From NCBI GenBank assembly GCA_937915545.1, contig CALGIJ010000004.1:248001-312000 (forward strand): a stretch of DNA of 64,000 nucleotides. The letters run 5' to 3'. Positions 25,417 to 34,888 of this stretch are shown here, piece after piece; within the stretch, counting starts at the first letter, position 1, and each line of letters starts with the position of its first letter. The stretch is from an uncultured Desulfobacterales bacterium. GTDB taxonomy: Bacteria; Desulfobacterota; Desulfobulbia; Desulfobulbales; Desulfocapsaceae. Both the position numbers and the translations under genes were made by a program. The notes under the pieces were generated by a model. The model searched no databases. It had not been told where the DNA came from and worked only from the letters and a program-made list of their open reading frames with translations.

Positions 25417-25445
25417 TATATACCGCAGTTCTCAGTTCAACTCAA
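25417..25445 (-). promoter_or_regulatory. Promoter of tRNA-Arg overlapping the rne stop codon
   Basis: On the minus strand TTGAGT (25440-25445) and TATATA (25417-25422) are 17 bp apart, placing the start point a few bases before the tRNA. The -35 box includes the stop codon of the RNase E/G gene. Confidence 0.65.
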
Positions 25446-27781
25446 GCCTGTTTTTTATCTTTGCCCTCTTTTTCGGCTTTGTGAAAAATCAGGTCGTGGT
25501 CCATTGGCTTCATCTCGGGGCGGGTGACAATGACCACATCGAGATCGTAGCGTTTTTCCATCTCATACAGTTCGGTCCGCTTGTTGTTGAGCAGATACGA
25601 GGCCACCTCGATGGGCAGCTGGGCCTCTATGCGCGCCACCCCCTTGCGGCTCGCCCCGGTCTGGATGCGCCGCAGGTAATAGAGCGCCAAGGTCTCCACC
25701 GACTTTACCGTGCCACGGCCCTTGCAGTGCTCGCAGCGGCGGTAGTTGCCGGCCTCGATGGGAGCGCCCAGCTTCTGTCGCGAGATCTGCATCAGGCCGA
25801 ACTTCGAGATGCGGCTGAAGTCGACCTTGGCCTTGTCCTTCCTCATCGACTCCTTGACTTTGCGCTCCACCGCCATGATGTGCTTGCGGTTGCGCATATC
25901 GATGAAGTCAACGACGATCAGCCCGCCAAGGTCGCGCAGCCGCAGTTGACGCGCCAGCTCGGCTGCCGCCTCCATATTGGCCTGAAAGATCGAGGCCTCG
26001 AAGTTCTTGCCCCGTGAAGTCGAGCCAGAGTTGACGTCGATGGCCACCAGGGCCTCGGTGGGGTTGATGACGATAGAGCCGCCGGAAGGCAGGGGGACCT
26101 GCGGCTGATAGATGGATTCGATCTGATCTTCGACGCTGTACTGATTGAAAATCGGCCGCGCCCCCTGGTGCAGACGAACCTTTACCTTGCGCTGTTGTTC
26201 GGGCAACATCTCGACGAACTTCTTGACCTGCTCCAGAGCGGTACGGTCATCGACGAGAATTTCCTGAATACAGGGATCGAAATGCTCGCGGAGAAAACGC
26301 AGCACACTCTCCTGATCCTCATAGACCGAGCCGACGCCCTTCATCTCCTGACCCTTGCGCTTGATTTCTTCCCACAGCGAAAGGAGATACTTGACATCAC
26401 GGGAGAGGAGTTCTTCAGTGATATCGACGCTGGCGGTCCGTACGATCCAGCCGATGCCCTCGGGCAGATCGATGGAGTTCATCACCTCGCGCAGCTGCGA
26501 GCGGCGTTCCTCCCCGGAAATCTTGCGCGAGATCCCCGAGGAATCCGATCCTGGCATCAGCACCACGCAGCGTCCGGGGATGGACAGGTAGGTGGTCATG
26601 TTGGCGCCCTTCTTGCCCACCTCTTCCTTGACCACCTGGGCGAGAACCTCCTGACCCTTTTCGAGAACGTCGACGATGCTCAGCTTCTTCCACTGATGCG
26701 TCTCGATGAGATGGCGCACCTCGGCGCTCACCTCCTGTTTGTAGTATTCGGGATGGATCTCACTGAAGGGGAGAAAGCCGTTCTTCTCGGTTCCGTAGTC
26801 GATGAACGCGGCCTGCAGGCTGGGTTCGATGGCCACCACCCGCGCTTTGTAGATATTGTTCTTGGTCTGCGTTCTCGCCACGGTGGAGACATGGATCGAC
26901 TCCAGCCGGCCATCCTCGAGGAGAGCGAGGCGGCACTCTTCCGGTTCTTCGGCGTTGATGAGCAGCTTGCAGACCCGCTTCACCGGTTCTGCCGGCAGCT
27001 CTATCTCGTCGTCGTCGTTCTCGTCGTCGCCATCACGGAAGTCGTCGTCGCCATAGTCACCATAATCGTCTCCCTCGGCGTCGTCGAAGCCGCGCCGCCT
27101 GGGGGGTTCGGCATCATCCGGTGCCTCTCCCGGCGTGGCGACGCCCTGCTCCTCCTGAGAAAGGCCACCGGCCTCGGCGACCTTGTTCTTCTTGCCACGC
27201 CTGCCACGCCGGCTGCGCCCGCTCTTGGCGCGGCGCGGCTCGGCGCCCTTCTCTTCTTCCCCCGCGGACTGTTGATCGCCCCTGTCGAAGCCAGTGTCGA
27301 CGGCGGTGTCGCTCTCGCTGGCGAGAGTTGTCGCCAAATCGTCGCCCTTGCCACTGGATGCCCCGTCTTCGCCTGCGGCCAAGTTATCGTTAACGGCCGG
27401 CTCCCCGACGACCTGGTCCGGTCGCACCTCGGAACCGGGAAGCTCGGCTTTCGGTTTCTTTCGACCTCGTCGCGACGACCGTCTCGGCTTGTCGGCGACT
27501 GGTGCTGACTCATCCTCCGTCGGTGGCGTCTTTGCCTCCACTACGGTCTCAACCCCTGCCCCGGCGGTCTCCGCCGGCGCCTTGTCCTTCTTTGCCCCGG
27601 CGCGTCGCGACCTGCCGCCACGCGAGGTGGTCTTTTTCGCCGGGGCAGCTTCTTCGCCACCCTCACTGCCTTCCCCAGCGCCCTGTGCCTCGGCGGTGGA
27701 GGTACTCTTCCACCAGGCTCCGGTGGTCGCTTTCAGTTGTACGACTTTGCTCTCTTTTTCGTCTGTGGTTTCATCCGCCAT
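25442..27781 (-). CDS. rne: Ribonuclease E/G with long N-terminal extension
   Basis: This 779-residue endoribonuclease starts at ATG 27781 after AGAGGTG. The first 265 or so residues are low-complexity and charged, with Arg-rich blocks (SRRGRRGKKNK) and an acidic run before the core. The catalytic core follows: S1 domain (ESIHVSTVARTQTKNNIYKARV), RNase H/5'-sensor regions, catalytic acidic residues in VAIDVNSGSTSRG and LIVVDFIDM, and the zinc-link CEHCKGRG. Disordered regions in E. coli RNase E are C-terminal, so this layout is reversed, as in some actinobacteria. It initiates mRNA decay and processes rRNA and tRNA. Its leader holds two hairpins. Confidence 0.92.
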   Translation of the reverse strand: MADETTDEKESKVVQLKATTGAWWKSTSTAEAQGAGEGSEGGEEAAPAKKTTSRGGRSRRAGAKKDKAPAETAGAGVETVVEAKTPPTEDESAPVADKPRRSSRRGRKKPKAELPGSEVRPDQVVGEPAVNDNLAAGEDGASSGKGDDLATTLASESDTAVDTGFDRGDQQSAGEEEKGAEPRRAKSGRSRRGRRGKKNKVAEAGGLSQEEQGVATPGEAPDDAEPPRRRGFDDAEGDDYGDYGDDDFRDGDDENDDDEIELPAEPVKRVCKLLINAEEPEECRLALLEDGRLESIHVSTVARTQTKNNIYKARVVAIEPSLQAAFIDYGTEKNGFLPFSEIHPEYYKQEVSAEVRHLIETHQWKKLSIVDVLEKGQEVLAQVVKEEVGKKGANMTTYLSIPGRCVVLMPGSDSSGISRKISGEERRSQLREVMNSIDLPEGIGWIVRTASVDITEELLSRDVKYLLSLWEEIKRKGQEMKGVGSVYEDQESVLRFLREHFDPCIQEILVDDRTALEQVKKFVEMLPEQQRKVKVRLHQGARPIFNQYSVEDQIESIYQPQVPLPSGGSIVINPTEALVAIDVNSGSTSRGKNFEASIFQANMEAAAELARQLRLRDLGGLIVVDFIDMRNRKHIMAVERKVKESMRKDKAKVDFSRISKFGLMQISRQKLGAPIEAGNYRRCEHCKGRGTVKSVETLALYYLRRIQTGASRKGVARIEAQLPIEVASYLLNNKRTELYEMEKRYDLDVVIVTRPEMKPMDHDLIFHKAEKEGKDKKQA

Positions 27782-27840
27782 GACACACCTCTTCACCGGG
27801 GCACCGGAAACTGCCGAGGCGCCGGCCCATAAGTTGTGAG

Positions 27841-27868
27841 GACGCGTTCTGCTTTTGCAGACAGCGTC
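27841..27868 (-). promoter_or_regulatory. Hairpin in the rne leader
   Basis: GACGC-TCTGC pairs with GCAGA-GCGTC around a TTTT loop with a symmetric 2-nt internal loop, 60 nt upstream of the rne start codon. E. coli rne is autoregulated through a structured leader, so this could be an RNase target. Function is inferred. Confidence 0.4.
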
Positions 27869-27913
27869 ATTTGAGTATCGATGCACATGCGGCAAGGACA
27901 TCCGATCCGAGGT

Positions 27914-27939
27914 GGGCGGTGTTGCAGAGCAACCCGCCC
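27914..27939 (-). promoter_or_regulatory. Second hairpin upstream of rne
   Basis: GGGCGG-GTTGC pairs with GCAAC-CCGCCC around AGA with one bulged base, an 11-bp stem. If transcription of rne starts further upstream, it belongs to the same leader. The rest of 27782-28222 shows no gene. Confidence 0.4.
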
Positions 27940-28222
27940 CATGAACGAGGGGAGACAGACCGGAAACGTGAAAACTTGCGGGACGTGCACCTCCATTTCG
28001 CAGGCCGACGAGTGCCATGCGGTACCCCGCAATCGGCCGTCGCCCGTCCACCGCAGGATTGGCCAGCTTTCATGGCAAGCCGCCTGCGGTGAATTCCCAG
28101 CGACACTAGTACTGTCTCTTGCAGCGAAACACAATTACAATTTGCCGGACCACCACAAGGAGCCGAACTCCATCGCCCCCTGACGGAACACTGCGCCCTG
28201 GCGGGCCGAGAAGACTTTAAAC

Positions 28223-28252
28223 TTGACAGTGTCTGATACGAACCGGTACATT
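28223..28252 (+). promoter_or_regulatory. Predicted promoter of the lptD operon
   Basis: A perfect TTGACA (28223-28228) is followed after 18 bp by TACATT (28247-28252). The GTG start of lptD lies about 140 bp downstream. Confidence 0.5.
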
Positions 28253-28401
28253 TCCCATTCCAATGGATTTTACAGCGAATTGCCGCCTCCCCGTCGATCC
28301 GGGGAAGCCGACGGACAGGGGACATGCCACCAGCAGACTCCCCGGCGGCAGCGCCGACCGATAACGGCGCTGCTCTCCAACCATCTCCTCAGGAGCCTCT
28401 C

Positions 28402-30768
28402 GTGTACCTTCGTTTTCCACTCCTCTGCGGCTCGCGTCTCATGGCCCTGGCCATCCTCGTCAACATGACCGGCGGCACACAGCTCGCCTGGGCCGAGAAG
28501 GTGGCCACGGAAAAATGGAACATCTCGGCTGACAAGGTCATCCGCTACGAAAAGCCCGACAGCATCGTCGCCCAGGGCAGCGTCGTCCTCGAAAAAAATC
28601 AGAAGGTGACGCCACGGACGACGCAAGATCAGAAGGTCTCTTCCTGGGCCGAACTGCTCGAAGAAAAGCAGAAACCCGAAGCGCCTCGCGCCGAACAGGT
28701 GGAACGCCAGGCGGCCCCCCAGTACCAGACCACGGTCACCATCAAGGCCGACTGGATGGTCTACGATGTCGAGATGGAGTCGATCAAGGCCAAAGGTAAC
28801 GTGCACATCGTGACCAACGAGGAGGAACTTTTCGCCCGCGAGGCTACCGTCAGCCTACCCAAGGAGACGGGCAAGTTCACCGACGCCACCATTCTGCGCA
28901 AGGAGCTCTCCCTGCACCTCGAAGGCAAGTCCGTCGAAAAGACCGGATTCGACACCTATCGCATCGGCGATGGCTGGGTGATCACCTGTAAGCTCGACGA
29001 CGGCGAGACGCCCCCATGGAGCTTCTCGGCCGCCAACACCGAAGTCCGCCAGGGCGGCTACGCCGTGCTCACCCACGCCCGCTTCAACATCAAGGACGTG
29101 CCGGTGTTCTATACACCCTACATGATCCTGCCGGCCAAGAACACACGCCAGAGTGGCTTCCTCTTCCCCTACATCTCCAGTTCCTCTCTCGATGGATTCG
29201 GGCTGAACGTACCATTTTTCCTCAATATCTCCGACTCTGTTGACGCAACCTTCTACCCCGAGTACAGGATGAAGCGGGGCTTTATGCCCGGAGCCGATTT
29301 CCGCTACATGTCGAGCTCCACCAACAAGGGTACCTTCTCCGCCACCTTCCTCGACGACGAGCTCTCCGACCCCTCGGAAACCGACTATTACCGGGAAACA
29401 GGCTATACCCACGACAACAACGACCGCTACTGGATCCGCGGCAAGGCCGACCACATTTTCGCCGATGTATGGCAGACCAGGCTCGACATCGACATCGTCT
29501 CCGACCAAGACTACCTCAACGAATTCAACTCCGGCCCCTCCGGCTACCGCAAGAGCTACGACAGCTACTTCGAAACCTTCGGCCGCAGCTTCCAGAACCA
29601 GACCGAGCTCAATCGCCAAAACTCCCTCAAGACCTTGCGCAGCTTCAAGGGCATGTCCCTGGAGGCCAATCTCCTCGCCATCAACGAGACCAACACCAAC
29701 GCCAGCGAAAGCAATACCCCCCTGTGGAAACTGCCCAGCGTCGGGTTCTCCGGAGCCCTGCCCTTCGGTGAGACCAACTACTATCTCGACTGGAACACCT
29801 CCTACGTCAATTACTGGCGAGAGGACGGCGTCGGCGGCCACCGCATCGACCTTAAGCCAGCCATCTCGGCACCGATCCCCATCAGCCCTTATCTGGAGAC
29901 CCTCGCCCAGGTTTCACTGCGCGAGACTTTCTACTATGTGGAGCCCTACGGCGATGCGATCTGGGAGGAAGATCAGGCGCAAAACCGGGTCCTCCCGGAA
30001 TACAAGGTCGAGGTGGCCACTACCCTGGAACGCGATTTCTCCACCGGGGAGGGCGAACTGAATGGTTTCACCCATCAGGTGCGCCCCTTCGTCAAGTACG
30101 AGCACATCCCTGGCATCGATCAAATTACCTTGCCCAAGTGGGACGATGTCGATCAGATCATCGGCCGCAACGCCCTCATTTACGGCGTCGACAACTTCTT
30201 CAACCCGCTTTCCACGGCCGACATGAAGCGCACCGCCACCTGGGATGCCGCCTCCCTGCGCATCGAGCAGGCCTGGGACCTGCGTACCGAACCCGACGAT
30301 GAACCACTGTCGGCGGTCTATGGCAAGCTGGCATGGTCACCTTTCGCCTCGACACGGCTGCTGTACAAGACAGCCTACGACATCTACGAGAACATCATCA
30401 CCACCCACAGCTTCGGCGGCCAGGTCCGCAACAGCCGCGGCGATCAATTCGGCCTCGACTACAGCTTCAAGGACAAGAGCTATACTGAGCTGGGGGATTT
30501 TACCACTCCAGCGCTGGGCTATGAAATCGAGCAGATCAACGCCAGCTTCCGCTCGCCGCTGCCTCTTTTTGCCAGTTGGCTCGCCGGCGGTACCATCGAG
30601 CACAGCATCTCCCAGGACGAAACCATCAAGGCCAACGGCTTCCTCACCTACATGGCCAAGTGCTGGTCCCTGACCTTTGAAACCCAGTATACCCCGGCGA
30701 ACACCACCTATGTGGTGTTCTTCAATCTCGCCAATATCGGCACGCCGTTCGGATTGCCCCTCAACTGA
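28402..30768 (+). CDS. lptD: LPS-assembly protein LptD
   Basis: A GTG start at 28402 with AGGAG six bases upstream gives a proper signal peptide (hydrophobic stretch ending TQLAWA). An ATG at 28324 would add 26 residues ahead of it. The 788-residue protein has an N-terminal OstA/beta-jellyroll region (KWNISADKVIRYEKP, then TIKADWMVYDVE, then IKAKGNVHIV). A large C-terminal barrel follows, including GFLFPYISSSSLDGFGLNVPFF, the typical LptD plug/barrel entry, and YRMKRGFMPGADFRYM. It inserts LPS into the outer leaflet with LptE. The envelope genes mltB and mltA follow. Confidence 0.9.
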   Translation: MYLRFPLLCGSRLMALAILVNMTGGTQLAWAEKVATEKWNISADKVIRYEKPDSIVAQGSVVLEKNQKVTPRTTQDQKVSSWAELLEEKQKPEAPRAEQVERQAAPQYQTTVTIKADWMVYDVEMESIKAKGNVHIVTNEEELFAREATVSLPKETGKFTDATILRKELSLHLEGKSVEKTGFDTYRIGDGWVITCKLDDGETPPWSFSAANTEVRQGGYAVLTHARFNIKDVPVFYTPYMILPAKNTRQSGFLFPYISSSSLDGFGLNVPFFLNISDSVDATFYPEYRMKRGFMPGADFRYMSSSTNKGTFSATFLDDELSDPSETDYYRETGYTHDNNDRYWIRGKADHIFADVWQTRLDIDIVSDQDYLNEFNSGPSGYRKSYDSYFETFGRSFQNQTELNRQNSLKTLRSFKGMSLEANLLAINETNTNASESNTPLWKLPSVGFSGALPFGETNYYLDWNTSYVNYWREDGVGGHRIDLKPAISAPIPISPYLETLAQVSLRETFYYVEPYGDAIWEEDQAQNRVLPEYKVEVATTLERDFSTGEGELNGFTHQVRPFVKYEHIPGIDQITLPKWDDVDQIIGRNALIYGVDNFFNPLSTADMKRTATWDAASLRIEQAWDLRTEPDDEPLSAVYGKLAWSPFASTRLLYKTAYDIYENIITTHSFGGQVRNSRGDQFGLDYSFKDKSYTELGDFTTPALGYEIEQINASFRSPLPLFASWLAGGTIEHSISQDETIKANGFLTYMAKCWSLTFETQYTPANTTYVVFFNLANIGTPFGLPLN

Positions 30769-30924
30769 GAAAAGGGGCGCCGCTAACGCCATCGCCGCCA
30801 CGCCTGCCCTGTCGCCACAATGGCGGCAGGGACTTGATAGTGACGGCAAAGGCGAAGGGGGCCAACACAGGGACGACGCTTCTGCCCCGCTCGGATCCCC
30901 CTCGATGATCACCCAGCCAGAACA

Positions 30925-32022
30925 ATGAACCATGACCATTTCGCCGCGAGGCCACGGGAAGGATCCACCTCTTCACTGGGCGCCATCCCCATTCTCGTCA
31001 TTCTCTGCGTGTCCCTCTTCTGCCCGCCTCTCTCGACAGCGCTCGCCGCAGTTCCCGAAAAAGGCGTGCTCGCCGCCGACCTGGTTACCGACAATCAGCC
31101 CATCGATACCACCAACTCCCTCTATGAGGACCTCTTTCGCGATCTGAAAGAACGTCATGGTTTCACCCAGGGAGAGCTGCGCCGCTATTTCGACGACCTG
31201 CGCATCGACCGCAAGGTGCTGCAGCTCATGGACCGCCAGGGCGAGGCCAAGCCCTATTATCAGTATCGCGCCAACTTCATCACCGCAGCAATCATTGCCA
31301 TCGGCAAACAGCAGTTGGAAGTCCACCGCGCCCTCTTCGATCGAATAGAAGATGTCTATGGCGTAGACCGCGAGGCCATCGCCGCCATTTGGGCCATGGA
31401 GACACGTTTTGGCACTAACCAGGGCACCTTCGGGTTGTGGCAGACACTGAACACGCTCTTTTCCGCCTACCCCCGCCGCTCCCTTTTCTACCGCGGCGAA
31501 CTCGTCGAATTCCTGTTGCTCTGCCGCCGCTATGGACTCGACCCGCAGCGCATCAAGGGTTCGTACGCCGGCGCCTTCGGCCAGGCGCAGTTCATGCCTT
31601 CCAGCTATAACAAATATGCCGTCGACTTCGATGGTGACGGCCGCCCCGACCTGGTGCGCTCCTACCCCGACATCTTCGCCTCCATCGCCAATTACCTCAA
31701 GACCTTCGGCTGGTCCTTCCGTACGCCGCTCTTCGCCGAGCTCGGCCGCGAACTCTCCTCGCCGGTGCTCGCTCAAGTGCTGCAGGAAGGACGCAGCGGG
31801 CGCATCGACTGGCGCCGCGCCGCCTCCCTGCAGAATGTGCCGCTACCGCCCTCTCCCGAGGACCGGCCGCTGTCGCTGGTCGCGGTGGAGCTTTCCCCGC
31901 AACAGGGGGGAGGCATGCGCTACATAGCCGGCTACCCCAACCTGCAGGTGATCAGCGAATACAACCACAGCAGCAAGTATGCCATGGCGGTGGCCGAGAT
32001 GGCGGAGGCCTTTAAAAATTAG
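30925..32022 (+). CDS. mltB: Lytic murein transglycosylase B
   Basis: This 365-residue protein has an N-terminal membrane/signal segment (about residues 20-42). The catalytic domain carries IAAIWAMETRFGTNQGTFGLWQTLNTL, where the Glu in METRFG is the catalytic acid, then SYAGAFGQAQFMPSSYNKYAVDFDGDGRPDL, highly conserved in the MltB/Slt35 group. It cleaves peptidoglycan glycan strands in the periplasm with 1,6-anhydro product formation. mltA follows after 13 nt, so two unrelated transglycosylases are made together. Confidence 0.92.
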   Translation: MNHDHFAARPREGSTSSLGAIPILVILCVSLFCPPLSTALAAVPEKGVLAADLVTDNQPIDTTNSLYEDLFRDLKERHGFTQGELRRYFDDLRIDRKVLQLMDRQGEAKPYYQYRANFITAAIIAIGKQQLEVHRALFDRIEDVYGVDREAIAAIWAMETRFGTNQGTFGLWQTLNTLFSAYPRRSLFYRGELVEFLLLCRRYGLDPQRIKGSYAGAFGQAQFMPSSYNKYAVDFDGDGRPDLVRSYPDIFASIANYLKTFGWSFRTPLFAELGRELSSPVLAQVLQEGRSGRIDWRRAASLQNVPLPPSPEDRPLSLVAVELSPQQGGGMRYIAGYPNLQVISEYNHSSKYAMAVAEMAEAFKN

Positions 32023-32035
32023 CCTGGAGAAGGCG

Positions 32036-33199
32036 ATGGCCAGCGGCATATTCCGTCTTCTCGTCGCACTCTGCAGCCTGCTTACCCTGTCCTGCACCCA
32101 GCCCACTCGCCCTCTCTCTGTGCAGGAGCAAAGCCCCCCTTCTCTGCTTCTCCTTGATCGCCAGCGCCTCCCCGGTTTTCATGACGACTTCGATCGCGCC
32201 TCCCTGAAAGAGGCCGCCAGCAGACACCTCGCCTACCTCCGTCGGCAGGCAGCGGACAAGAGTTACAGCTTCGCCGGCCAGTCTCTCAGCGGACGGCGCC
32301 TCATCCGCTCGGTGGAAAAGCTCCTCGACAAGCTCCGCGAAAGCCCCAGCGACGAGCAACTGCAGCGCTTCATCGCCGACAACTTTCTCGTCTATCAGGC
32401 CGCAGGCCGCGGCCAGCCGCCCTCCGGGGAGATGCTCGTCACCGGATACTACGAACCCCTGTTCGAGGGCAGTCTCACCGCGACGGGAAGATTTCGCTTC
32501 CCCCTCCACTCCCTCCCATCGCAACCGTCCGCCTTCCGCAGTGACGAACAACCCATCCTGTGGAGCCGCAGCGAAATCGAAGACAACCCCCGCCTCCTGC
32601 GAGAGCACGAACTGGTCTATCTCGGCGACCCCTTCGAGGTCTTCCTTTTGCACGTGCAAGGCTCGGGACGTATCAGGCTTGCCGACGGCAGTATTCGCGC
32701 GGTGCGCTTCGCCGGCACCAACGGCCGCGAATATAAGAGCATCGGCAAGCTGCTCGTCGACGAAAAGAGACTCACCCTCGAAGAGGCAACCATCCCCGGA
32801 ATCAGGGACTACCTGCGCCGCCATCCCGAAGAGCTGCGGCGGGTGCTGCAGTACAATCCACGCTATGTCTTCTTTCGTTGGGGATCCAGCTCCGGCCCCC
32901 ACGGCAGCTCCGGGGAGGTGCTTACCCCGGGAAGATCTGTCGCCCTTGATGGGGATGCCCTGCCGCCCGGGCCCTTCTGTTTCGTCGCAACACGGCTTCC
33001 TGCCTCTCTGGGGAAATACGGCACCACCTCCCGCCAGCCGCTCGGGCGCTTCGTTTTTCCCCAGGACACCGGGGCGGCCATCAAAGGATCGGGCAGGATT
33101 GACATTTTTTTCGGCAGCGGCAGCGAGGCGGAAGACATAGCCCATCGTCTCAAGGAGCCAGGCCAGCTGTATTACTTCGTCTATAAGAATGAGGACTAG
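32036..33199 (+). CDS. mltA: Membrane-bound lytic murein transglycosylase A
   Basis: The start is ATG 32036 behind GGAGAAGG. This 387-residue lipoprotein has the signal ending LLTLSC (lipobox Cys). The MltA fold is recognised by VTGYYEPLFEGS, FEVFLLHVQGSGRIRLADGS and GTNGREYKSIGKLL. The C-terminal 3D domain has RSVALDGDALPPG, QDTGAAIKGSGRIDIFFGSG and EAED, with the catalytic and structural Asp residues. It acts at the outer membrane inner face. It lies between mltB and the SAM hydrolase gene (5-nt gap). Confidence 0.93.
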   Translation: MASGIFRLLVALCSLLTLSCTQPTRPLSVQEQSPPSLLLLDRQRLPGFHDDFDRASLKEAASRHLAYLRRQAADKSYSFAGQSLSGRRLIRSVEKLLDKLRESPSDEQLQRFIADNFLVYQAAGRGQPPSGEMLVTGYYEPLFEGSLTATGRFRFPLHSLPSQPSAFRSDEQPILWSRSEIEDNPRLLREHELVYLGDPFEVFLLHVQGSGRIRLADGSIRAVRFAGTNGREYKSIGKLLVDEKRLTLEEATIPGIRDYLRRHPEELRRVLQYNPRYVFFRWGSSSGPHGSSGEVLTPGRSVALDGDALPPGPFCFVATRLPASLGKYGTTSRQPLGRFVFPQDTGAAIKGSGRIDIFFGSGSEAEDIAHRLKEPGQLYYFVYKNED

Positions 33200-33204
33200 C
33201 CGCC

Positions 33205-34062
33205 ATGCAGAGCCAGTCGCGATACCCCGCCCCACTTATCACCCTGCTCAGCGACTTCGGATTGCGCGACGAATATGTCGCTGTCCTCAAAGGCGTCATC
33301 CTCGGCATCTGCCCATCGGCGAGGATCGTCGACATCAGCCACCTGGTGCCTCCCCAGGATGTGGCCGGCGCGTCCCTGCTGCTCTCCCGCGCCGCTCCCT
33401 TCTTCCCTGAAGGGAGCGTGCACCTGGCCATTGTCGATCCGGAAGTGGGCGGCGACCGGGCCATTCTCGTCGTCGCCACCCAAGGGCACCTTTTTGTCGG
33501 CCCCGACAACGGCCTCTTCTCTTTCCTCTTCGAAAAAGACGTGAGCTTGCGGATCTTTCGCATTGACCTCGCCCTCCTCAATGTCCCACCGGCATCCGCC
33601 ACCTTCCATGGGCGGGACATCATGGCCCCGCTGGCGGCAAAGCTCGCCGGAGGTGCGGACCCCGCAGCCCTGGGGGCGGAGATCTCCGCCGACCTCTGCC
33701 GCAAGCTCGCCCGATCCCGACCGCGGAGAGTCGGCTCCACCCTGCACGGGGAGATCACCCGTGTCGACATCTTTGGCAACCTCTGCAGCAACCTGCAACG
33801 CAGCGATTTCGGCGACGGGATCACTCTCCCTTCCCTCAGGGTGACGCTCCCCGACGGTCGAGCCGTGCCCTTGGTCAGGACCTATGCCGAGGCCGGGCGC
33901 CACCAAATCGTCGCCCTCTTCGACAGCAACGGCTTTCTCGAAATCGCCTGCAACCTGGGTAACGCGGCGCAACAGCTGGCGCTGGGCCCGGGAGCCCCGA
34001 TCATCATCGTCGAAAACCTCTCCGGGACAGTGGAAGAGATCGACACACAAAGAAAAATTTGA
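33205..34062 (+). CDS. SAM hydrolase (SAM hydroxide adenosyltransferase family)
   Basis: This 285-residue cytoplasmic protein belongs to the DUF62/fluorinase-like family, which splits S-adenosylmethionine into adenosine and methionine using water. Motifs are ITLLSDFGLRDEYVAVLKGVI at the N terminus, IVDPEVGG (conserved VDPGVG site), FVGPDNGLFSFL and, in the C-terminal barrel, GEITRVDIFGNLCSN. It is 5 nt after mltA, probably in the same transcript, although its metabolic link with wall turnover is not evident. Confidence 0.9.
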   Translation: MQSQSRYPAPLITLLSDFGLRDEYVAVLKGVILGICPSARIVDISHLVPPQDVAGASLLLSRAAPFFPEGSVHLAIVDPEVGGDRAILVVATQGHLFVGPDNGLFSFLFEKDVSLRIFRIDLALLNVPPASATFHGRDIMAPLAAKLAGGADPAALGAEISADLCRKLARSRPRRVGSTLHGEITRVDIFGNLCSNLQRSDFGDGITLPSLRVTLPDGRAVPLVRTYAEAGRHQIVALFDSNGFLEIACNLGNAAQQLALGPGAPIIIVENLSGTVEEIDTQRKI

Positions 34063-34173
34063 AATTTTTACGATCTTGACTACACTACTTGGTATGCAGA
34101 CAAGAGTCCGCTCGACCCTGTCTCCACTCCCCGGCAGAATTACGCCGGCAGACCATAACGGGGGTACAACGTG

Positions 34174-34884
34174 ATGCCTGGCGCACGATTTTTCACATTG
34201 CTGTTTGCTGTCTTTGTCGTCCTCTCCCTCCCCCTCCCCGCGGCAGCCTTCTCCTTTGCCGAAGAGGAGCAGCAGGAGAGGATGGAGGAATCTCCCGAGA
34301 GCGGGACGAAACTTCTCCGCCTGCTGCACTGCCCGGCCTCGCTCAAGTCGGCGAAGATCGCCACCATGATCGGCGAAGTCCACCGCAGTGGCGGACGCAG
34401 CGGCCTCTATGGCTCCTTCATGGATGCCAACGCTCCCGACTGGGAGGGCCGCCACGTCACCAACAGGGCAGTGTACGGCAACGTCGTCGACGAGCTCAAC
34501 TCAGGTTTTCGTATCCTCGGCCTGAAAACATATTCCAGTGCCGAAATCAACGCGCAGATCGCCCGCGCCGAACAGGAGGCGGTTCTCAACAACGACCCTG
34601 ACGCCGCCATCGCCGCCGCCGACCGCCTCAGTGCCTCCTTCATGCTCAAAGGACTTATCTCGACCCACAGCCAGGTCAACCGCGTGGTGAATGTCGATGA
34701 AGTTTTCGTCACCATCAACCTGCAACTCATCGACCGTCAGGGACGACAGATCGCCTCGGCCCAGGTGAGCGAAACCACCTTTTCCGACGCCGACGTGCTC
34801 AACACCATCCACAACCTGGTGAAGAAGCAGTCCCACACCATAACCTACAAACTCTTCAGGGAATACTGTCAGGGGGGAAAGTGA
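34174..34884 (+). CDS. Secreted protein of a CsgG-like three-gene cluster
   Basis: This 236-residue protein has a signal peptide (to about LPAAA). The mature part has alternating strands and helices reminiscent of CsgG/LpoB-type proteins (VHRSGGRSGLYGSFMDAN, then YSSAEINAQIARAEQEA, then FMLKGLISTHSQVNRVVNVDEVFVTINLQLIDRQGRQIASA). The family is not recognised with certainty. Its stop is 4 nt from the start of the next, also secreted, protein. A periplasmic role is likely. Confidence 0.6.
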   Translation: MPGARFFTLLFAVFVVLSLPLPAAAFSFAEEEQQERMEESPESGTKLLRLLHCPASLKSAKIATMIGEVHRSGGRSGLYGSFMDANAPDWEGRHVTNRAVYGNVVDELNSGFRILGLKTYSSAEINAQIARAEQEAVLNNDPDAAIAAADRLSASFMLKGLISTHSQVNRVVNVDEVFVTINLQLIDRQGRQIASAQVSETTFSDADVLNTIHNLVKKQSHTITYKLFREYCQGGK

Positions 34885-34888
34885 CCAT

